A stretch of DNA of 64,000 bases from Corylus avellana. Lineage: Eukaryota; Streptophyta; Magnoliopsida; Fagales; Betulaceae. The DNA is taken from NCBI RefSeq assembly GCF_901000735.1, contig NC_081543.1:31270771-31334770 (forward strand). Direction: 5' to 3'. The translations under genes and the position numbers were made by a program. Under the pieces are notes generated by a model, which was not told where the DNA came from, did no database searches, and was given only the letters and a program-made list of their open reading frames with translations. Position 1 is the first letter of the stretch. Each line of letters opens with the position of its first letter. Shown piece by piece: positions 37,953-50,725 of this stretch.

Positions 37953-39263
37953 ATGGCTCTCCCGACGCGCTCCGTTTTCCTATCTCTCTTGCTCTTCCTC
38001 TCAATGTCTATTTCTCTGGCGGAGATCCGCTTCACGGGCGTCCGATCCGACAACCGGCCCATAATCCCCTTCGACGAGTTCGGGTTCACGCACAGGGGCC
38101 GCCTGGAGCTCAACGTGTCCGGGATCTCGCTCTCCAAATCGAACCTCGAACTCAACAAGGTCGGGTTCTTCCTCTGCACCCGCGACTCCTGGATGCACGT
38201 GCTCCAGCAGCTCGAGGACGGCGAGGTCGGGTGCGCCCTCCTCTCCGACCTCGTCAAGCAGGTCTACACCTTCGACGCGCTCAAAGCCAAGAAGGAGTTT
38301 AACACCGTTTTCAATGAAACCGACGCCGATCAGTACACGCTCGTGTTCGCGAACTGTTTCAACAGAGACCTCACGGTCTCGATGGACGTGAGCTCGGCGA
38401 TGTACAATCTCGACGGGAGGAGCGGTCGCCGGGACTATCTCTCCGCCGGGAAGACCGTGCTCCCTAGGGTTTACTTCATCTTCTCGCTGGTCTACTTCGT
38501 CCTCGCCGGAATCTGGATCTCCGTGCTCTACAAGAAGCGATTGACCGTGTTCGGAATCCACTTCTTCATGCTAGCCGTGCTCATCCTCAAGGCTCTGAAC
38601 CTCGTCTGCGAGGCCGAGGACAAGTCGTACATCAAGCGCACCGGAAGCGCGCACGGCTGGGACGTGTTGTTCTACATCTTCAGCTTCTTGAAAGGAATCA
38701 CCCTGTTCACGCTGATCGTGTTGATTGGTACCGGATGGTCGTTCCTGAAACCCTACCTTCAGGACAAGGAGAAGAAGGTGTTGATGATTGTAATCCCGCT
38801 ACAGGTTATCGCTAACATCGCTCAGGTCGTGATCGACGAGAGCGGTCCATTCGCGCAGGACTGGGTGACGTGGAAGCAGGTGTTCCTGCTCGTCGACGTG
38901 ATCTGCTGCTGCGCCGTTCTGTTCCCAATCGTGTGGTCGATCAAGAACCTCCGCGAGGCCGCCAGGACCGACGGCAAGGCCGCGGTGAATCTGATGAAGT
39001 TGACCCTGTTTAGGCAGTACTACATTGTGGTTATTTGTTACATTTACTTCACGCGTGTGGTGGTGTACGCCTTGGAGACCATCACTTCGTATCGGTACCT
39101 TTGGACCAGCGTCCTGGCTGCGGAGTTGGCGACCCTGGCGTTTTATGTGTTTACAGGGTATAAATTCAAGCCCGAGGCGCATAATCCGTATTTCGTGATC
39201 GATGACGACGAGGAGGAGGCGGCAGCCGAGGCGCTAAAGCTCGAGGACGAGTTCGAATTGTGA
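37953..39263 (+). CDS. Lung seven-transmembrane receptor family protein (CAND6/CAND7-like), single exon
   Basis: A seven-pass membrane protein of the Lung_7-TM_R family, called candidate G-protein-coupled receptors in Arabidopsis; relatives are also discussed as endomembrane proteins. The ATG at 37953 gives 436 residues. An upstream in-frame start (37845) would add 36 residues without signal character, so 37953 is preferred. Residues 1-22 are a signal peptide (FLSLLLFLSMSISLAE). A luminal N-terminal domain follows (to about 170). Seven hydrophobic segments come next, including VYFIFSLVYFVLAGIWISVL, GIHFFMLAVLILKALNLVC, FYIFSFLKGITLFTLIVLIG, VFLLVDVICCCAVLFPIVW and YYIVVICYIYFTRVVVYAL. The C terminus is acidic (DDDEEEAAAEALKLEDEFEL). 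The coding region is much more GC-rich than its surroundings, and there is no intron. Ligand and signalling role are unknown. Confidence 0.93.
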   Translation: MALPTRSVFLSLLLFLSMSISLAEIRFTGVRSDNRPIIPFDEFGFTHRGRLELNVSGISLSKSNLELNKVGFFLCTRDSWMHVLQQLEDGEVGCALLSDLVKQVYTFDALKAKKEFNTVFNETDADQYTLVFANCFNRDLTVSMDVSSAMYNLDGRSGRRDYLSAGKTVLPRVYFIFSLVYFVLAGIWISVLYKKRLTVFGIHFFMLAVLILKALNLVCEAEDKSYIKRTGSAHGWDVLFYIFSFLKGITLFTLIVLIGTGWSFLKPYLQDKEKKVLMIVIPLQVIANIAQVVIDESGPFAQDWVTWKQVFLLVDVICCCAVLFPIVWSIKNLREAARTDGKAAVNLMKLTLFRQYYIVVICYIYFTRVVVYALETITSYRYLWTSVLAAELATLAFYVFTGYKFKPEAHNPYFVIDDDEEEAAAEALKLEDEFEL

Positions 39264-42200
39264 GGATGGTGTCAAAGGAAGAGTGACCATTGGAGCTGGT
39301 GCAGTGATTGAGGTAGAAAATTCATACTTTTACAAATGGGTCTTGTTAAATTTGAGTATTATAGGCATTGCGTAGGTAGAATTCGTGCTATGTTATCTTT
39401 GTTGTGTTGATTGATCTGCTGCGCCTGTTACTAGGATAATTTCATAGACCTCTTATGTATGTCTGTGAATTGGATAGTATTTGTAAGTATTGATACCAGA
39501 TCCTTTGCATTTCAATTTTTGGGGAAAATGGCTGTGTTTTATATCAAGTTCTACAACTGTGAATGTGAAAGCTTAAAATGTTGTAATCGTTTTTCAACTA
39601 ATTAGTTGATGGGAATTGAATAAATGAAACATTCCATAAACTGTCAGCCTCCTGAATGCGACAGACTTGATTAATGGAGTTATGCACTTATAGAGTTGAG
39701 TGGATGCTTATTGAAACATGATAAACTGATTCAATTGTAGGGTATGATTGCCTAGTTGCAATTGCTCGACAGTGAGATGGTTTATGTCTAGCTTGTTAAC
39801 AAATATTGTAAAAATGTGGACTATGGTAGAGCTATGGTACCCATCACTGTGCTGCTTGGATTGTGTAATGCAAGACGCGGTCTATTTTTCATATAGGGGT
39901 CTTAATACGTCTTATTTGTTTCTCTTATTTTTTTCTTCGTTTTGTGTGTGTGTGTGTTGGGAGGGAGGGGGGAAAGCGTTCACATTGGGCTCATCAAATT
40001 TACTCTCTATTTTAGCTAAAACCCCTCATATCTTTAGCTGCCAATGAAAAATACCAAATTCGGTGAGCGTAATGGAGAGCCTTTTCTCCCCCATTTTAAT
40101 GTTTTGGCTAGCCTACCATGAATGCTCATCAATTGGTACCTAATATTATAAGTAAACAAGAGGCAGGATCTTGAAACAAGAGTGCCAGTTCAAAGTATGG
40201 TCTATTGGGGTTGTTCTGTATGTGGCTTATTCCTGGTTAATGGGCTCTTGAGAATACAAACAAAGATCTCTGTTATTTGAAATTTTTGAAGATTAAACAT
40301 TACAAATGCATTTTGTAAACTAAAAGTAAATCAAATGAAGGTCTTTCTCATACTTGAACCAAAAAAAAAAAAAATTTATATAAAGATCACTCTGAATCAC
40401 TTCTAACTAGCTTAAGTTACCGTGACTGAAATGAATTATGCCCATCATTTCACCTTGAAAACGAAAAATGTTATTCAGCTTGAGAACATTTATTCTAATT
40501 GTTACATGGACAAATGCATTTAGTACAACCTACTGAGTGTTAACTATACAAGTTGTGTTGACCTTCTTTCCCTCCTCCCCCTTGGCTAAGAGATGCCTCT
40601 CTTTGAAGTTGACATTGTCTGAGAGAGGTAACCAGTGTCATAAGTTTTTCCATGATCTTGTAAGGTATTTCAGTTTGTCAGCAAATAGCATCACTTAGCT
40701 CTAACAGTAGCATCGGCATTTGAAAAATCAGCTTGAGATCACAATTTTCTGCCAGAGAATGAATGAAGAAATTTATAAGGATAGTAGACTGTTGGTGGAC
40801 AAAACTATATATGCATTTGTGTGTTTTTTTTTTTTTATATATCAGAAAATTTATTCATTATCTTTCATTCGATGCATGTAGACATCTCTAGAAGTTTTGA
40901 GTATTTTTTTTTTCAGCAAATAGGTAAGTCGGAATCCTCACCTAGTGGTGCTGTGCTGTATTCGTCCTTCTAACTGTAGTTGATGATGGCAGAATGCATA
41001 GGTTAACATGCTTCTTGTGCAAAGATATGATTTATGGTTGAAATTGAAAAGTTAGGTGTTATCATTGCACAAATTGGCTTCGAGAGTGAGATTACAGGTG
41101 TAGGTTTTGATTTGGAATTGTTCTTAAGGTACTATGTATAAATTTCAGATTTGTTTTCTGATTATATTTAATCTCACTACCAAACAGCCGAGGCTCATGC
41201 CATACTGGATGCAAATCCCTTCGTTGTCACTTCTAAGTTAGCAAGTATGTAATTTATCAGCCCAGGTTGTCGCTGTAAGAACTGCCTTAGCTGCCTAGAT
41301 TGTTTGAGGGGTTTCTCTTACGAGGATGGATATGGGGTTGAAACCATTTTTGCTTTGATCTTTTCTAATTTGGCCTTATCTGGAAAGTTTTGGTTTTATG
41401 ATCTTAGCAGTCTATTAGTTTGATGTATGGCCTTGACCTTCTTTGCCATCTGAACTTTGGATTTTAATTTGTTATTATGAGAATTAATTCAGGAATTTTG
41501 ACTAGTATATACTGTATATTCAGTAGTTGAGGGGTTGCTTTCACTATGTATTTTCAATCTTATGCATTTAATTCTGAGTTAATAGGTGCAAGTTGACTAT
41601 TCGACTTTTGAGTGTCGTTAGGGATACTATAGTGTTTTATTACGAATTCCTTGCAAATTTACATGACAATTTATGTAGCACTTACCACGTGAGTTACTAG
41701 ACAATTAAATTTACTTGTCAAATGTTGCTTAATTTTTTTAGCGTTAAGATACTGCCACGAGTTTGTTAAAAAGTTGTAATACACTAAGCATTTTTCTCGA
41801 CCTTTTGCTTATGTAAGCCGAGTACAATAAAGAAACCCAGTACAATCCAACATTTCTTACCAACCAAGAACTTCTTGGTTGTCTGTTGTCATTTGAGGGG
41901 TTTGGTTTATTATGAAAATATTTTATAGATTGATGTATGCTAAAAAGATATCAATTTATTGTCCTTAGTTCATTCTCGGCTTTTAAAAATAGTTGCCCCA
42001 CCTCATGGTTTCAGAAGTTGACATTATCGGTGACGAGTAAACTTATCATGTACAAAATAAAAAGAAGGGGTGGACAATAATTTTAATGTGCTAAATTCTA
42101 AGGGCAGGAATTTAGGGGTTTGACTAGTTAACTAAATAAATTGGGTTACGACCCGAACTTAATACGCAAACATGAAAAATTGTCACCCAAAATTTAATCT

Positions 42201-44036
42201 TTCACAGTACCTTCCAGATAACAGCCATTTCAAGTAAACTAGGAATTTTATGCAATTTAAAATTGTAATGCAATAAAAACTAATGGCTTTGCACTTTATG
42301 AGAAGTGATTTACATGTCATGGATATGATTTTTTTTTTTTTAACAATTTTGAGGTTATTTAGGTGACAAATATGGTAAATAATGAAGTGATAGACGTTGA
42401 TATGGTAAACGTTTCCCTATTTAATTTCTCTTTAATATAAAAACAGGGGTTGAGATTTGAAGAAATCTAGTTGGTAGAATATCTTAATAATTCTAAAAAC
42501 AATTAATCCGTTTTTCACTTAATTGTCCAATTGGACAAAAAAAATTTTGCTAAAAAAATTTGTTAAATCCTATAAAAAAAAAAAATATCATAAATGGGAG
42601 AGAGGCCATGGCCTCCCCTAGTTTTGAAATTTTTCCTTATTTACTTTTGGGATTTCATGTGTTTACTATAGATTGGTTATCACACGAAAAGCCATGATCC
42701 TTGAAGCTTCGAAGAACTTCCTTGATTTTGCCTTATAGCGGTGTTAGGGGTATCTTCCCATTTTCTAAATGATCACCAAATATATTAGGTGGGAAAATAG
42801 AGCTTTTCTTTATAGAAAACTAAAAGAGATTTTTTGAAAAAACCTCATTTTCAAGCTTCTCCAAGATGCAGTGGGCTTTTTTAGAGCAAAAAAAAAAAAA
42901 AAGGGCAACCCTAGGGTGATAATCAAAAGTTAATTATAGTTACTTATGGTCATTGTGGCATTTGCTTAACAATGGATTATCTACTTTTTTATCTAAAACA
43001 ACTAAATCAAAAACTACTTTTTCTTATTTTAGTCGATTTGCACTCTATATCAGAGTATTTATGTTTTTTTTCTCAATAACATTTAGGTATTTTTGCTTTA
43101 TTTTTTTTCTTTTATTTCATTTTCTAAACATATACTTGCTTATGATGAGAGAGAAACTGAGACGAATGAATAAAGAAAGAGACAGAGAAAGAGAAAAAAT
43201 TGTTAAAAAAAAAAAAAAGACTTAAGGATCCATCTATCGTGCTTCCTTACGTTTGGACAAACATTATAGATAAAATGCAGAATGTATTTGGTCTAGAGAT
43301 TCGGATGGAGAATGAAAATAATAAGGAACAAACAACAGATTGAGCTGCCAACATTAGAAAACTATTGCGCGTTAGAACGAGCAACAAATTGAGCTTTAAA
43401 AAGCCGTCACGCATCAAAACAAGCAACGAATTAAACTTTAGAAAACCCGTTGCTCTAACGAGCAAGCAACTCTCGATTTGCCAATGAAAAGTTGAAACCC
43501 ATTATGTTGGAGAATTCCTTAATCTTATTAGCATGGTAAAGAGGTTCAAGAACAGCAATCAAGGATTTATTATACATCTTTCTTTATACAAGCTTGACAA
43601 CCCTCCTTCAACAGAAAATGCCAAGGTTGCTCAAAGCCACTTTGTTGATGTCCGAAAGCGTCCTCCAATCTCTGTGCTCTCAGCTGCTCCACAGAGTAGA
43701 CATGCCACCACAACCACCAGTGAGCTGTCTACCTCGGCTAACTGCACAAGTATTTCTGGAGCAGCTGAGCCTAGACAACTTTCTTGTGCATGTGCCATGG
43801 GCCTGTACTAAACCGTATCCACATAGAGGGCATTTTTTTTTTCTCTTCTTTTCTTTTTATCTATAGTAGTATATATCATAAAGTTAGCCTATATTATTGA
43901 AAAGATGAATCACTTTATTCTATATTGAAAAGATGAATCGCGTGAGTGAACTATACTCAAATCTTATATTGATTAGTTATTATACGAGATTAGACTTTAT
44001 GAATGATGTTAAAAGTTTTAAATGTAATTTAATTAA
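39264..44036. other. Long intergenic stretch, nothing supported
   Basis: The receptor 3' UTR should lie near 39264-39700. The remaining 4 kb is AT-rich with short A and T tracts. Open frames at 39748, 42953 and 43533 have no recognisable domain or plausible splice partners. A small direct repeat, TATTGAAAAGATGAATC, occurs near 43895 and 43922. Confidence 0.5.
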
Positions 44037-44747
44037 GGGTTAAATATATTATTTACTCATGTGGTTTAACTTCTTTATTTTTTTATTTCAAGAGGCCTAT
44101 CTGGTTTGCTTAAAGACAGAGATGGTCCCTCCGTTCAAAATTTGACGGAATGCCACGTCAGCACCAATCGCAGTTTGACACATATCCACATAATTAATTA
44201 ATTAAAAAACTTATATTTAATTAATTTTTTTTTAAAAAAAAATAATGGTCACCCCCTTTGGCCATGGGGGTGGTTCGGCCACCCCCAGACTGGTCAGTTT
44301 GGAGGTGGCCAATCACCCCCAAGGGCCAATTGAAAAAAAAAATTGCCAAAAAGCCCTTGGGGGTGGCTCGGGCTATGGGGGTAGTTCGGCCACCCCAGAC
44401 CAACCTTGGGGGTGGTTCAGGCACCCCCAAGGGCCAATTGAAAAAAAAAAAAAACAATTTTGCCGAAAAGCCCTTGGGGTGGCCAAACCACCAACCCCCA
44501 AACTTTTTTCTTTTCTAAATTTAATTTTTTTTTAAAATTTTAATTAAATATAAAATTTTAATGTTTTTTAATTAAAAAAATTATTTTTTTAATTAATTAA
44601 TTATGTAGACACGTGTCAAACCGTGATTGGTGCTAACATGGCATTGTGTCAAATTTTAGACGAAATTTTGAGGGAAGAACCATCTTTGTCTATGGGTCAA
44701 AAAATAAAAAAGTTAAAACCACAAGGGTAAATAAAGTATTTAACTAT
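44037..44747. mobile_element. Long-TIR MITE, about 710 bp, with GGCCACCCC-rich core
   Basis: The left end GGGTTAAATATATTATTTAC matches the reverse complement of the right end (AGTTAAATACTTTATTTACC). Similarity runs inward about 170 bp, including GAGATGGT/AAGATGGT, CACCAATC and TTTGACAC. The core (about 44245-44505) is a set of GGGGGTGGTTCGGCCACCCC and CCCCCAAGGGCCAATTG modules in both orientations, which fold into hairpins. Open frames across the core are by-products. Exact ends and target duplication are uncertain. Confidence 0.75.
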
Positions 44748-46828
44748 TTAGTTAATCCTTTTAGAATGAAAGTCGTCAATCATGTACGAGCTTAAGTTTG
44801 GAATTCCTAGTTCATGTTAAATTTTTTTGATTTTGTTACGGATATTTGTAATATGGTATATTGGGAATAAGAAAAATGTTGTTAAAATATTAATTAAATA
44901 ATTAAATTCACATTTACCTACCAACTTAAGCTTTTTGATATAAGAGGTTATTTACTTAGTTCCAGTATATCAGAGCAAAAGTCATAAATTTGAACATTAT
45001 TTTCGTCAATTCACTTTTTATTTTAATTAAATATTTTTAATATTGGACGGAGATAAATGATAATTTATCCAATGTTGTTGAATAAACTAGTTTATAAACC
45101 AATGGAGCATAAAAAACAATAGAGGGAGACAGCCATGTTGAGCCTGCAGAATGAGTAGATGATTGTTGGGACCCTCAAGTTAGCCTACAACGTCATTTCG
45201 TTGTCAACTTTTCAGGACTTAGAAACATTGGTTGGATGCCGAATTTGATCGAAGGTGAGAGAGCTCATTTGATGTATTTGTCTTGTGGAATCCCAGCAGA
45301 TCATTTTTTATTTGTGTGATCCAAAAACGTATTATAAACAAACAAAGGAGTTTTTCTCACTAAGCTTATGGAGCTTCCCAAACCCTTTTATTCTTAGAAG
45401 ATCATTTTGTAAATTATGGGAGAAAATAAATAATTAATTATATAAACAAGGCCTGCTTTTGTTGCTTCTGAGGAACATTTGAGAAAGATGCTCACTTGCA
45501 TCACCAGTGCTTCATGTGGGGTTGTGGTAAACGAATGATTGCCCCATGGTAATTAATTGCCTTGCTTGGGTGGTGTATCTCAGTATGAAGAGTAGGTAGA
45601 GTTATTAAATATTGATGATGGTTGAAATCTGCCATGCCGAATTCAGGACCAAAAAGCCTTTAATACCTGCAAGGAGAGAAGAATCAGCACAAAGGCTCGC
45701 CGATTGGGCCTGCAGGGTACCTCTAATGCCGAAATCAGTGGAGTAGAACCACCAAAAAAATGAACTAAACTCGGCGAGAATGGGTAACATTGTGCGTTTT
45801 TTGTGTCTTACCTTAATTTTTGGTCGAAGTTGGGTCGTATGTGGGTTGTCCATGACATTTGGCTACCAGCTTCGATAAGGGATGCTCCTTGTTGTTTTCT
45901 CCGATGGCGTGCACGACTTAGGTGGGATTACATGTCACCTGCTACTGTGCCAGAAGGAGCATGGCGCCCCCTCATCGGTTCTGGCATGATTCTCCTAGTA
46001 ATATGGCTGACAACATTGGGATTATGATTTGGCTAAGTGGAAAAAGTGATACGGTGCTTTGCAGGCTTACCCATTTTCCGCAGTCACGGGAATGATATTA
46101 TTGGGCCGATTTGAGCTTGGGTTGGTTGTGTATCAAATATCAACCCTAGTTTAATTATGCTCAAGAGGTTTAGCTCTTGATGCAATGGTCAGGGCAACTG
46201 GCAGTGTATAGTTGCAGCATCAAATCTGGATTTGTTATATATAACACACTGTTGATTGAATTGAGTTTGCAACTTACATGGTTTCAGTAGACTCAAGTCT
46301 CTAACCATATTAGTTTTGAGCTTTTAGGTGAGATTGCAATTTTTCTTTTCAGAAAACCTACTTTGTTGGAACTGTTGTCAGTTTAAGATTGACAAAGAAC
46401 AGAGACAAGAAACCAGTTCATTTATATGTTCCTGTTGGATTTCTTTCAATTGAGTTGACCAAATAGTAATGACTGGCATATGGGGGGCCTCCCTTGCATT
46501 AATCACTCTAGATGAATCACTGTGGAAGTAGCTGGTTTGGGGAAATAAATAAACAGGACACATTCATTAAGAAATGGCAGAGAAAGAGAGAAGGAAGACT
46601 AGCCTCCACCTCAGAATTAACAAGGATGAGGTGCATGTGATGTATCCCTTTCCCTTTTGCAATCCACATCTTGAAAGCAATTTCCAGGATCAAATGGGCC
46701 TACTCCTATTACTTTCCTGACAGGGAAAATCCCCATTAGAAAAAGGAAAAGAAAAAGGAAGCAGCAAAGGAGAAAGCAAAAGTCTTCAAAGAAAAGCACA
46801 CAACATATAAAGAAACAAGTAGAAGGAC
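44748..46828. other. Intergenic, promoter side of the BLT-like gene
   Basis: No gene supported. The open frame near 45803-46027 has no domain or neighbouring exons that I could join. A purine-rich stretch at 46736-46825 just before the start codon probably belongs to the 5' UTR. Confidence 0.45.
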
Positions 46829-47875
46829 ATGGAGGAGATGATGATGATGATGATCAGTAGCCCAGCAAATCCCAGAAATGAAACCATTTCTTCCGAACCC
46901 ATCACCACCTCCAGTTGCCCCAGCTGGAAACTGTACGAAAATCCATTTTATTATCCTCAGCTTCATCCACAAGAACAACAACAACAGCAGCATCAGCAAT
47001 GTCAAAGTGACAAGCACTTTCATCACCTACACCTTCATCGCTCTACTCGAAAGATTGCTGCCTCTTTCTGGGATTTAACCTTCTTCAGGCCCATCATGGA
47101 GTCCGAGCTTGAATATGCTCAAACCCAGATCATCGAATTGAAGACCAAGCTTGAATATGAACGCAAGACACGTAAGAAGGCAGAGTCAATGAATAAGAGG
47201 CTAGCCAAAGAGCTTTCTGAGGAGAGAAGAGGAAGAGAAGCAATGGAGAGGGTGTGTGAAGAGCTTGCCAAAGAAATTTCATCTGATAAAGCAGAGATCA
47301 GTAGGATGAAGAGAGAGATGGAAGAAGAAAGAAAGATGCTCAGGATGGCTGAGGTGTTGAGGGAAGAGAGAGTTCAGATGAAGCTCACTGAGGCAAAGAT
47401 TCTGTTCGAAGAGAAGCTGTTGGAATTGGAGGAGTCTAAGGAAAAGAATCAAGAAGATAATCCTCCAGGAACCACCAATGCTTCTTATGCTTTTTCTAGC
47501 TTTTCAGGGAAGTTCAAACAGTCAGCTTGCAATGATAATAGTGGGATTGATTCAAGGGAATCCACAAGTGAGAAGTCATCAGCTTGTAATGATGCAGATG
47601 CAGATGCAGATGCTATTGTTTTGGGCTTGAAATCTTGTAATATCGATAAGGTTGGTGTTTCATTCATGACAAATCAGAGAAAAGCCTCACCAGAACCTGA
47701 GAATCCTCACATAAAGCGAGGGATCAAAGGGTTTGTTGAATTTCCAAGAGTTGTTCGAGCAATTGGATCCAAAAGTAAGCCTTGGGGCACAAAGCTGGAG
47801 TGCCAGCAGGCTCAACTAAGGATTCTGCTCAAACAAAGGAGTCCTATCCGATCCAATAATCTTATTATGAGTTGA
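46829..47875 (+). CDS. BLT: BRANCHLESS TRICHOME-like coiled-coil protein, single exon
   Basis: BRANCHLESS TRICHOME is a plant-specific coiled-coil protein that controls trichome branching and works with endoreduplication/cytoskeleton regulators. This intronless gene encodes 348 residues. The N-terminal part has a Met run and a Gln/His-rich linker (PQEQQQQQHQQ). Residues about 88-210 form a long charged coiled coil (ELEYAQTQIIELKTKLEYER onward; ERKTRKKAESMNKRLAKEL; EEERKMLRMAEVLREERVQ). The C-terminal block IKRGIKGFVEFPRVVRAI, then KPWGTKLECQQAQLRILL, is the conserved tail of the family. A short DADADADA stretch is a small codon repeat. The BODYGUARD and D27-like1 genes upstream support orthology with Arabidopsis At1g64690. 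Confidence 0.88.
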   Translation: MEEMMMMMISSPANPRNETISSEPITTSSCPSWKLYENPFYYPQLHPQEQQQQQHQQCQSDKHFHHLHLHRSTRKIAASFWDLTFFRPIMESELEYAQTQIIELKTKLEYERKTRKKAESMNKRLAKELSEERRGREAMERVCEELAKEISSDKAEISRMKREMEEERKMLRMAEVLREERVQMKLTEAKILFEEKLLELEESKEKNQEDNPPGTTNASYAFSSFSGKFKQSACNDNSGIDSRESTSEKSSACNDADADADAIVLGLKSCNIDKVGVSFMTNQRKASPEPENPHIKRGIKGFVEFPRVVRAIGSKSKPWGTKLECQQAQLRILLKQRSPIRSNNLIMS

Positions 47876-48397
47876 AGATCATATGAAGTCCCTTGTTCTT
47901 CTCACCTCTTTGTGTCTTGATAAATTTTGTTTGGTTTTAATCTGTAATATTTACTTTTTATTTGTTTGATATTGTTTTTTCAACAGGGCCAGCACCCAGA
48001 ACCCCAAATTTACTGGTTTGAAAAATCATCAGAATTGAATGAAGTAAATATGTTTTGAGTTTGTTTCAATTGAAAGTTTGTTTATGATAATATAAAAGTA
48101 TTTGTTTGAATGTTTGCAGACTATTATTAGAAGTTAAAATGATCAGTAAAGTGTTCCTTTGGATCTGAGCATTAGGTGTTATTGCAAGATCTGTTAAAGG
48201 CTTAATATTTCTTTTTAACTTCTGAAGACACTTGCACACGTGCTCATGCTTGACTTTTACAGCAAGGGGTTTTATGGCCCTCGACTAGAATAAATATATT
48301 CAACAGATTTTATGGAAGAGGGGAAAATAAAGAATTTTTCTTTTAAGTAAAAGATTCATTGAAATCTTCAATTTTTCTTTTAGAACACTATTTCAAT

Positions 48398-48428
<31 letters not shown>

Positions 48429-49379
48429 CCTAAAAACATATTAACAAACAAAATTCGAATATTTAGGCCAATAATTTTGAATTTTTTTTTTATTTTTTTT
48501 TATTATTATTATTATTATTTTTTTCTATTCAATGCGAGTATTATGTAAGTGATAAGCGGATGGGAATTCCTTACAATATATGCAGTGGACAAGCAGTCTC
48601 ATGTTGAGGCTGTTCGAGCTCCACCTATTTGGACAATTTTCTGAACAACGTGAATAAGTAAGACCCAAATAGCCTCTCACATAAGGTTGTTTATTGCATA
48701 TGATCATTGCACTCGATCGAGCCCGGTCCATGACAGTTTTGGTAAAAAAGAAGATTCTTCAGCCTGCCTATGATTATATACAATTTAATAATGTATGGGA
48801 AAGCAAGAACAGCTATGGCATTTGATCAAATTCCATGAACTAAACACAGTTCCAAAACACAAATAATCATTCCTAATGAAAGCTAATTGATGAAAGCTGT
48901 GATGGCTTGACTCCCTGGCATCTTTGTGGAAAAGTGGCCTTACTTTTGGGGTTCATATCCCCTTGATTCAGTTCCCATTTTATGTCTCTTTTACCTTAAT
49001 GTCAATCTCACCGAATTAGAAACATAGTACAGTTTAGTTGCCTGTAATGAGATATAAAGTTGATGGTACTTGTTTTACTTCTATTGTTTCTTCAATGGAG
49101 CAGTGATTGGGAACCCAGTACCTTTCAGCGACAAGCATTTTGTTTTTTCTAAGCCTTTTCAGCAGCATGCATGTTTTGAGTATGCCATATCAGAATATGA
49201 ATTGCCTCAGCCCATGTCGCGCCCTTTCGGCCTAACAGGCCCAACAAGGCCCATTTACCCTTCGGGTTGGATTGTACGTGTTTGTCAGTAGGTGAGGACT
49301 AATACTACTATTGGGTTAGCCTACTCTCCCCCTAGAAGAGTCACTTGCTAGCAGCCCAACCCGTCAAGTGCTTCAAGAC
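47876..49379. other. Intergenic after the BLT-like gene
   Basis: Contains the 3' UTR and AT-rich sequence, with a T/A homopolymer block at 48398-48428 and an ATT run near 48500-48520. No gene recognised. Confidence 0.5.
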
Positions 49380-49790
49380 AAACAGTAGGGTTACTGACAA
49401 TTGCGTATTATATGACAAACAATATGACCAATCTAACAACTGCCTACAAAGGAGAATATTTTTTTGTCACAACATGCGTCACAACAATAATGTTTGTCAC
49501 ACGCTTAATTAGGACAATTCATACTAATAGGATTTCAAACTTCCAAGAGGAGCAAGCCATATTGAAAGGATGTCCGACGTCTAAGTAGGGCAGTCCGTAC
49601 TCACAGGATGCTCTCCAGCTTGATGCTACATGGTTATATCTCCTCCACTATAAATAAGAGCCCATTATAACAAGTATAACTCTTTAAGTATTTTTCTCAA
49701 CTTCTTGTTTTAAAGAATTTTTTTACCGATTTAAGCATCAGAATGCACGTTACCGACGTACACTTCCAACAAATTACCACAGCCTATATT
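49380..49790 (+). mobile_element. LTR-like remnant (small LTR or TRIM-type)
   Basis: Text typical of plant LTRs: TCCTCCACTATAAATAAGAG (TATA signal, about 49650), a U-rich downstream part, and the late motif ATTTAAGCATCAGAATGCACG followed by CCGACGTACACTTCC (about 49730-49765), which resembles the conserved 3' end of some LTR families. No internal region or target duplication was identified, so the ends are approximate. Confidence 0.4.
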
Positions 49791-50288
49791 TTCCTATCTC
49801 TCTACAGTTTTTCTTGACTAGACTACCCACATAATAACAAGACACATACACATGTACCTTAAACGTAGTATATTTTATATTCAAAATTCTATAATTTTCA
49901 AAGAGTTAGATTCGCTTTAACATCAATTGAGAACGTGCATTCATATAAACAAACATTATGATCACATCACACTCGTGAGTCGTGATACTGTTGAGACACT
50001 AATTGAAATTATTTCAAGATTCATTCTTATTTCTTAGAGTAAGCTAAGAATGTTGGGAGAATGTAAAATAATATTTCTCAAATCTAATTTGAATTTCCTT
50101 TCTTGTATTTGTATTTGTGTATATATCGGAATAAGAAAACTAAGAAGAAGAAATTAAAGATTGGTTTAGGCAAATGAGAAAAGCAAACCGAGAAATACTT
50201 TATTCTTGATAGTATAGAAAAGGCCATCATGTTGGACATGATCCAGAAATGTTATTGAATGGCCAAATTCTAGCAGCTTGTTCTACAT

Positions 50289-50633
50289 TCAACAAACAAC
50301 GTTGCCAAGAGAGACAGGTGGCATTCTTATAGACAGTCCACACTTGTTAGGAAGACCAATGAACCGATCATCGACCGGCCGCCCGAGCCGTTTTGCCACC
50401 GCCCTAAAGCAGTCACAGACGAACTTGCGATTATTCTGATCGTTGAGGTAGCGGCCGACGAATTTGAGACCACTGCAACAAGTTTCGGTTGGCTGGGAAA
50501 CTCGTTTTCCAAAGTAAGAAAGGCAAGGAGCCATTTCTTCTTTGAGGTCATCACAGGTGGGCGGTGAAGCCATGGCTGAGCCGAAAACCAGCAAAAGGAC
50601 AATTGCTAAGACCATGGCTGCTAGGTGACTCAT
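50289..50633 (-). CDS. Non-specific lipid-transfer protein, secreted
   Basis: Small apoplastic lipid carrier of the eight-cysteine prolamin superfamily, often linked to cuticle lipid delivery or defence. The minus-strand single-exon frame gives 114 residues. Residues 1-22 are a signal peptide (AMVLAIVLLLVFGSAMA). The mature part has all eight cysteines in the order C, C, CC, CxC, C, C (PPTCDDL, APCLSYF, ETCCSGL, FVCDCFR, NKCGL, NVVC). The CxC centre is type I-like, although the sequence is divergent: Pro-rich near the end and Leu at the residue within CxC-flanking positions. The start is the first Met after a TATA-like sequence. Confidence 0.9.
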   Translation of the reverse strand: MSHLAAMVLAIVLLLVFGSAMASPPTCDDLKEEMAPCLSYFGKRVSQPTETCCSGLKFVGRYLNDQNNRKFVCDCFRAVAKRLGRPVDDRFIGLPNKCGLSIRMPPVSLGNVVC

Positions 50634-50709
50634 GGTAATTAGTTAGGCTTTTAAATATTAATTTACTTGGTGATTGGAGTAATTAGCTTGAATCTGTTCT
50701 TCAAGTGGT

Positions 50710-50725
50710 GTTTATATATATATAG
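50710..50725 (-). promoter_or_regulatory. Probable TATA box of the lipid-transfer protein gene
   Basis: On the minus strand the sequence reads CTATATATATATAAAC, 77 bp upstream of the ATG at 50633, a typical TATA position. Confidence 0.55.

Noticed and set aside
44221..44535. Open frames on both strands with Gly/Pro-rich products
   Set aside because: They are by-products of the GGCCACCCC hairpin core of a MITE.
45803..46027. 74-codon frame with a Trp-rich product
   Set aside because: No recognisable domain, no supporting splice partners, and no upstream promoter-like context.
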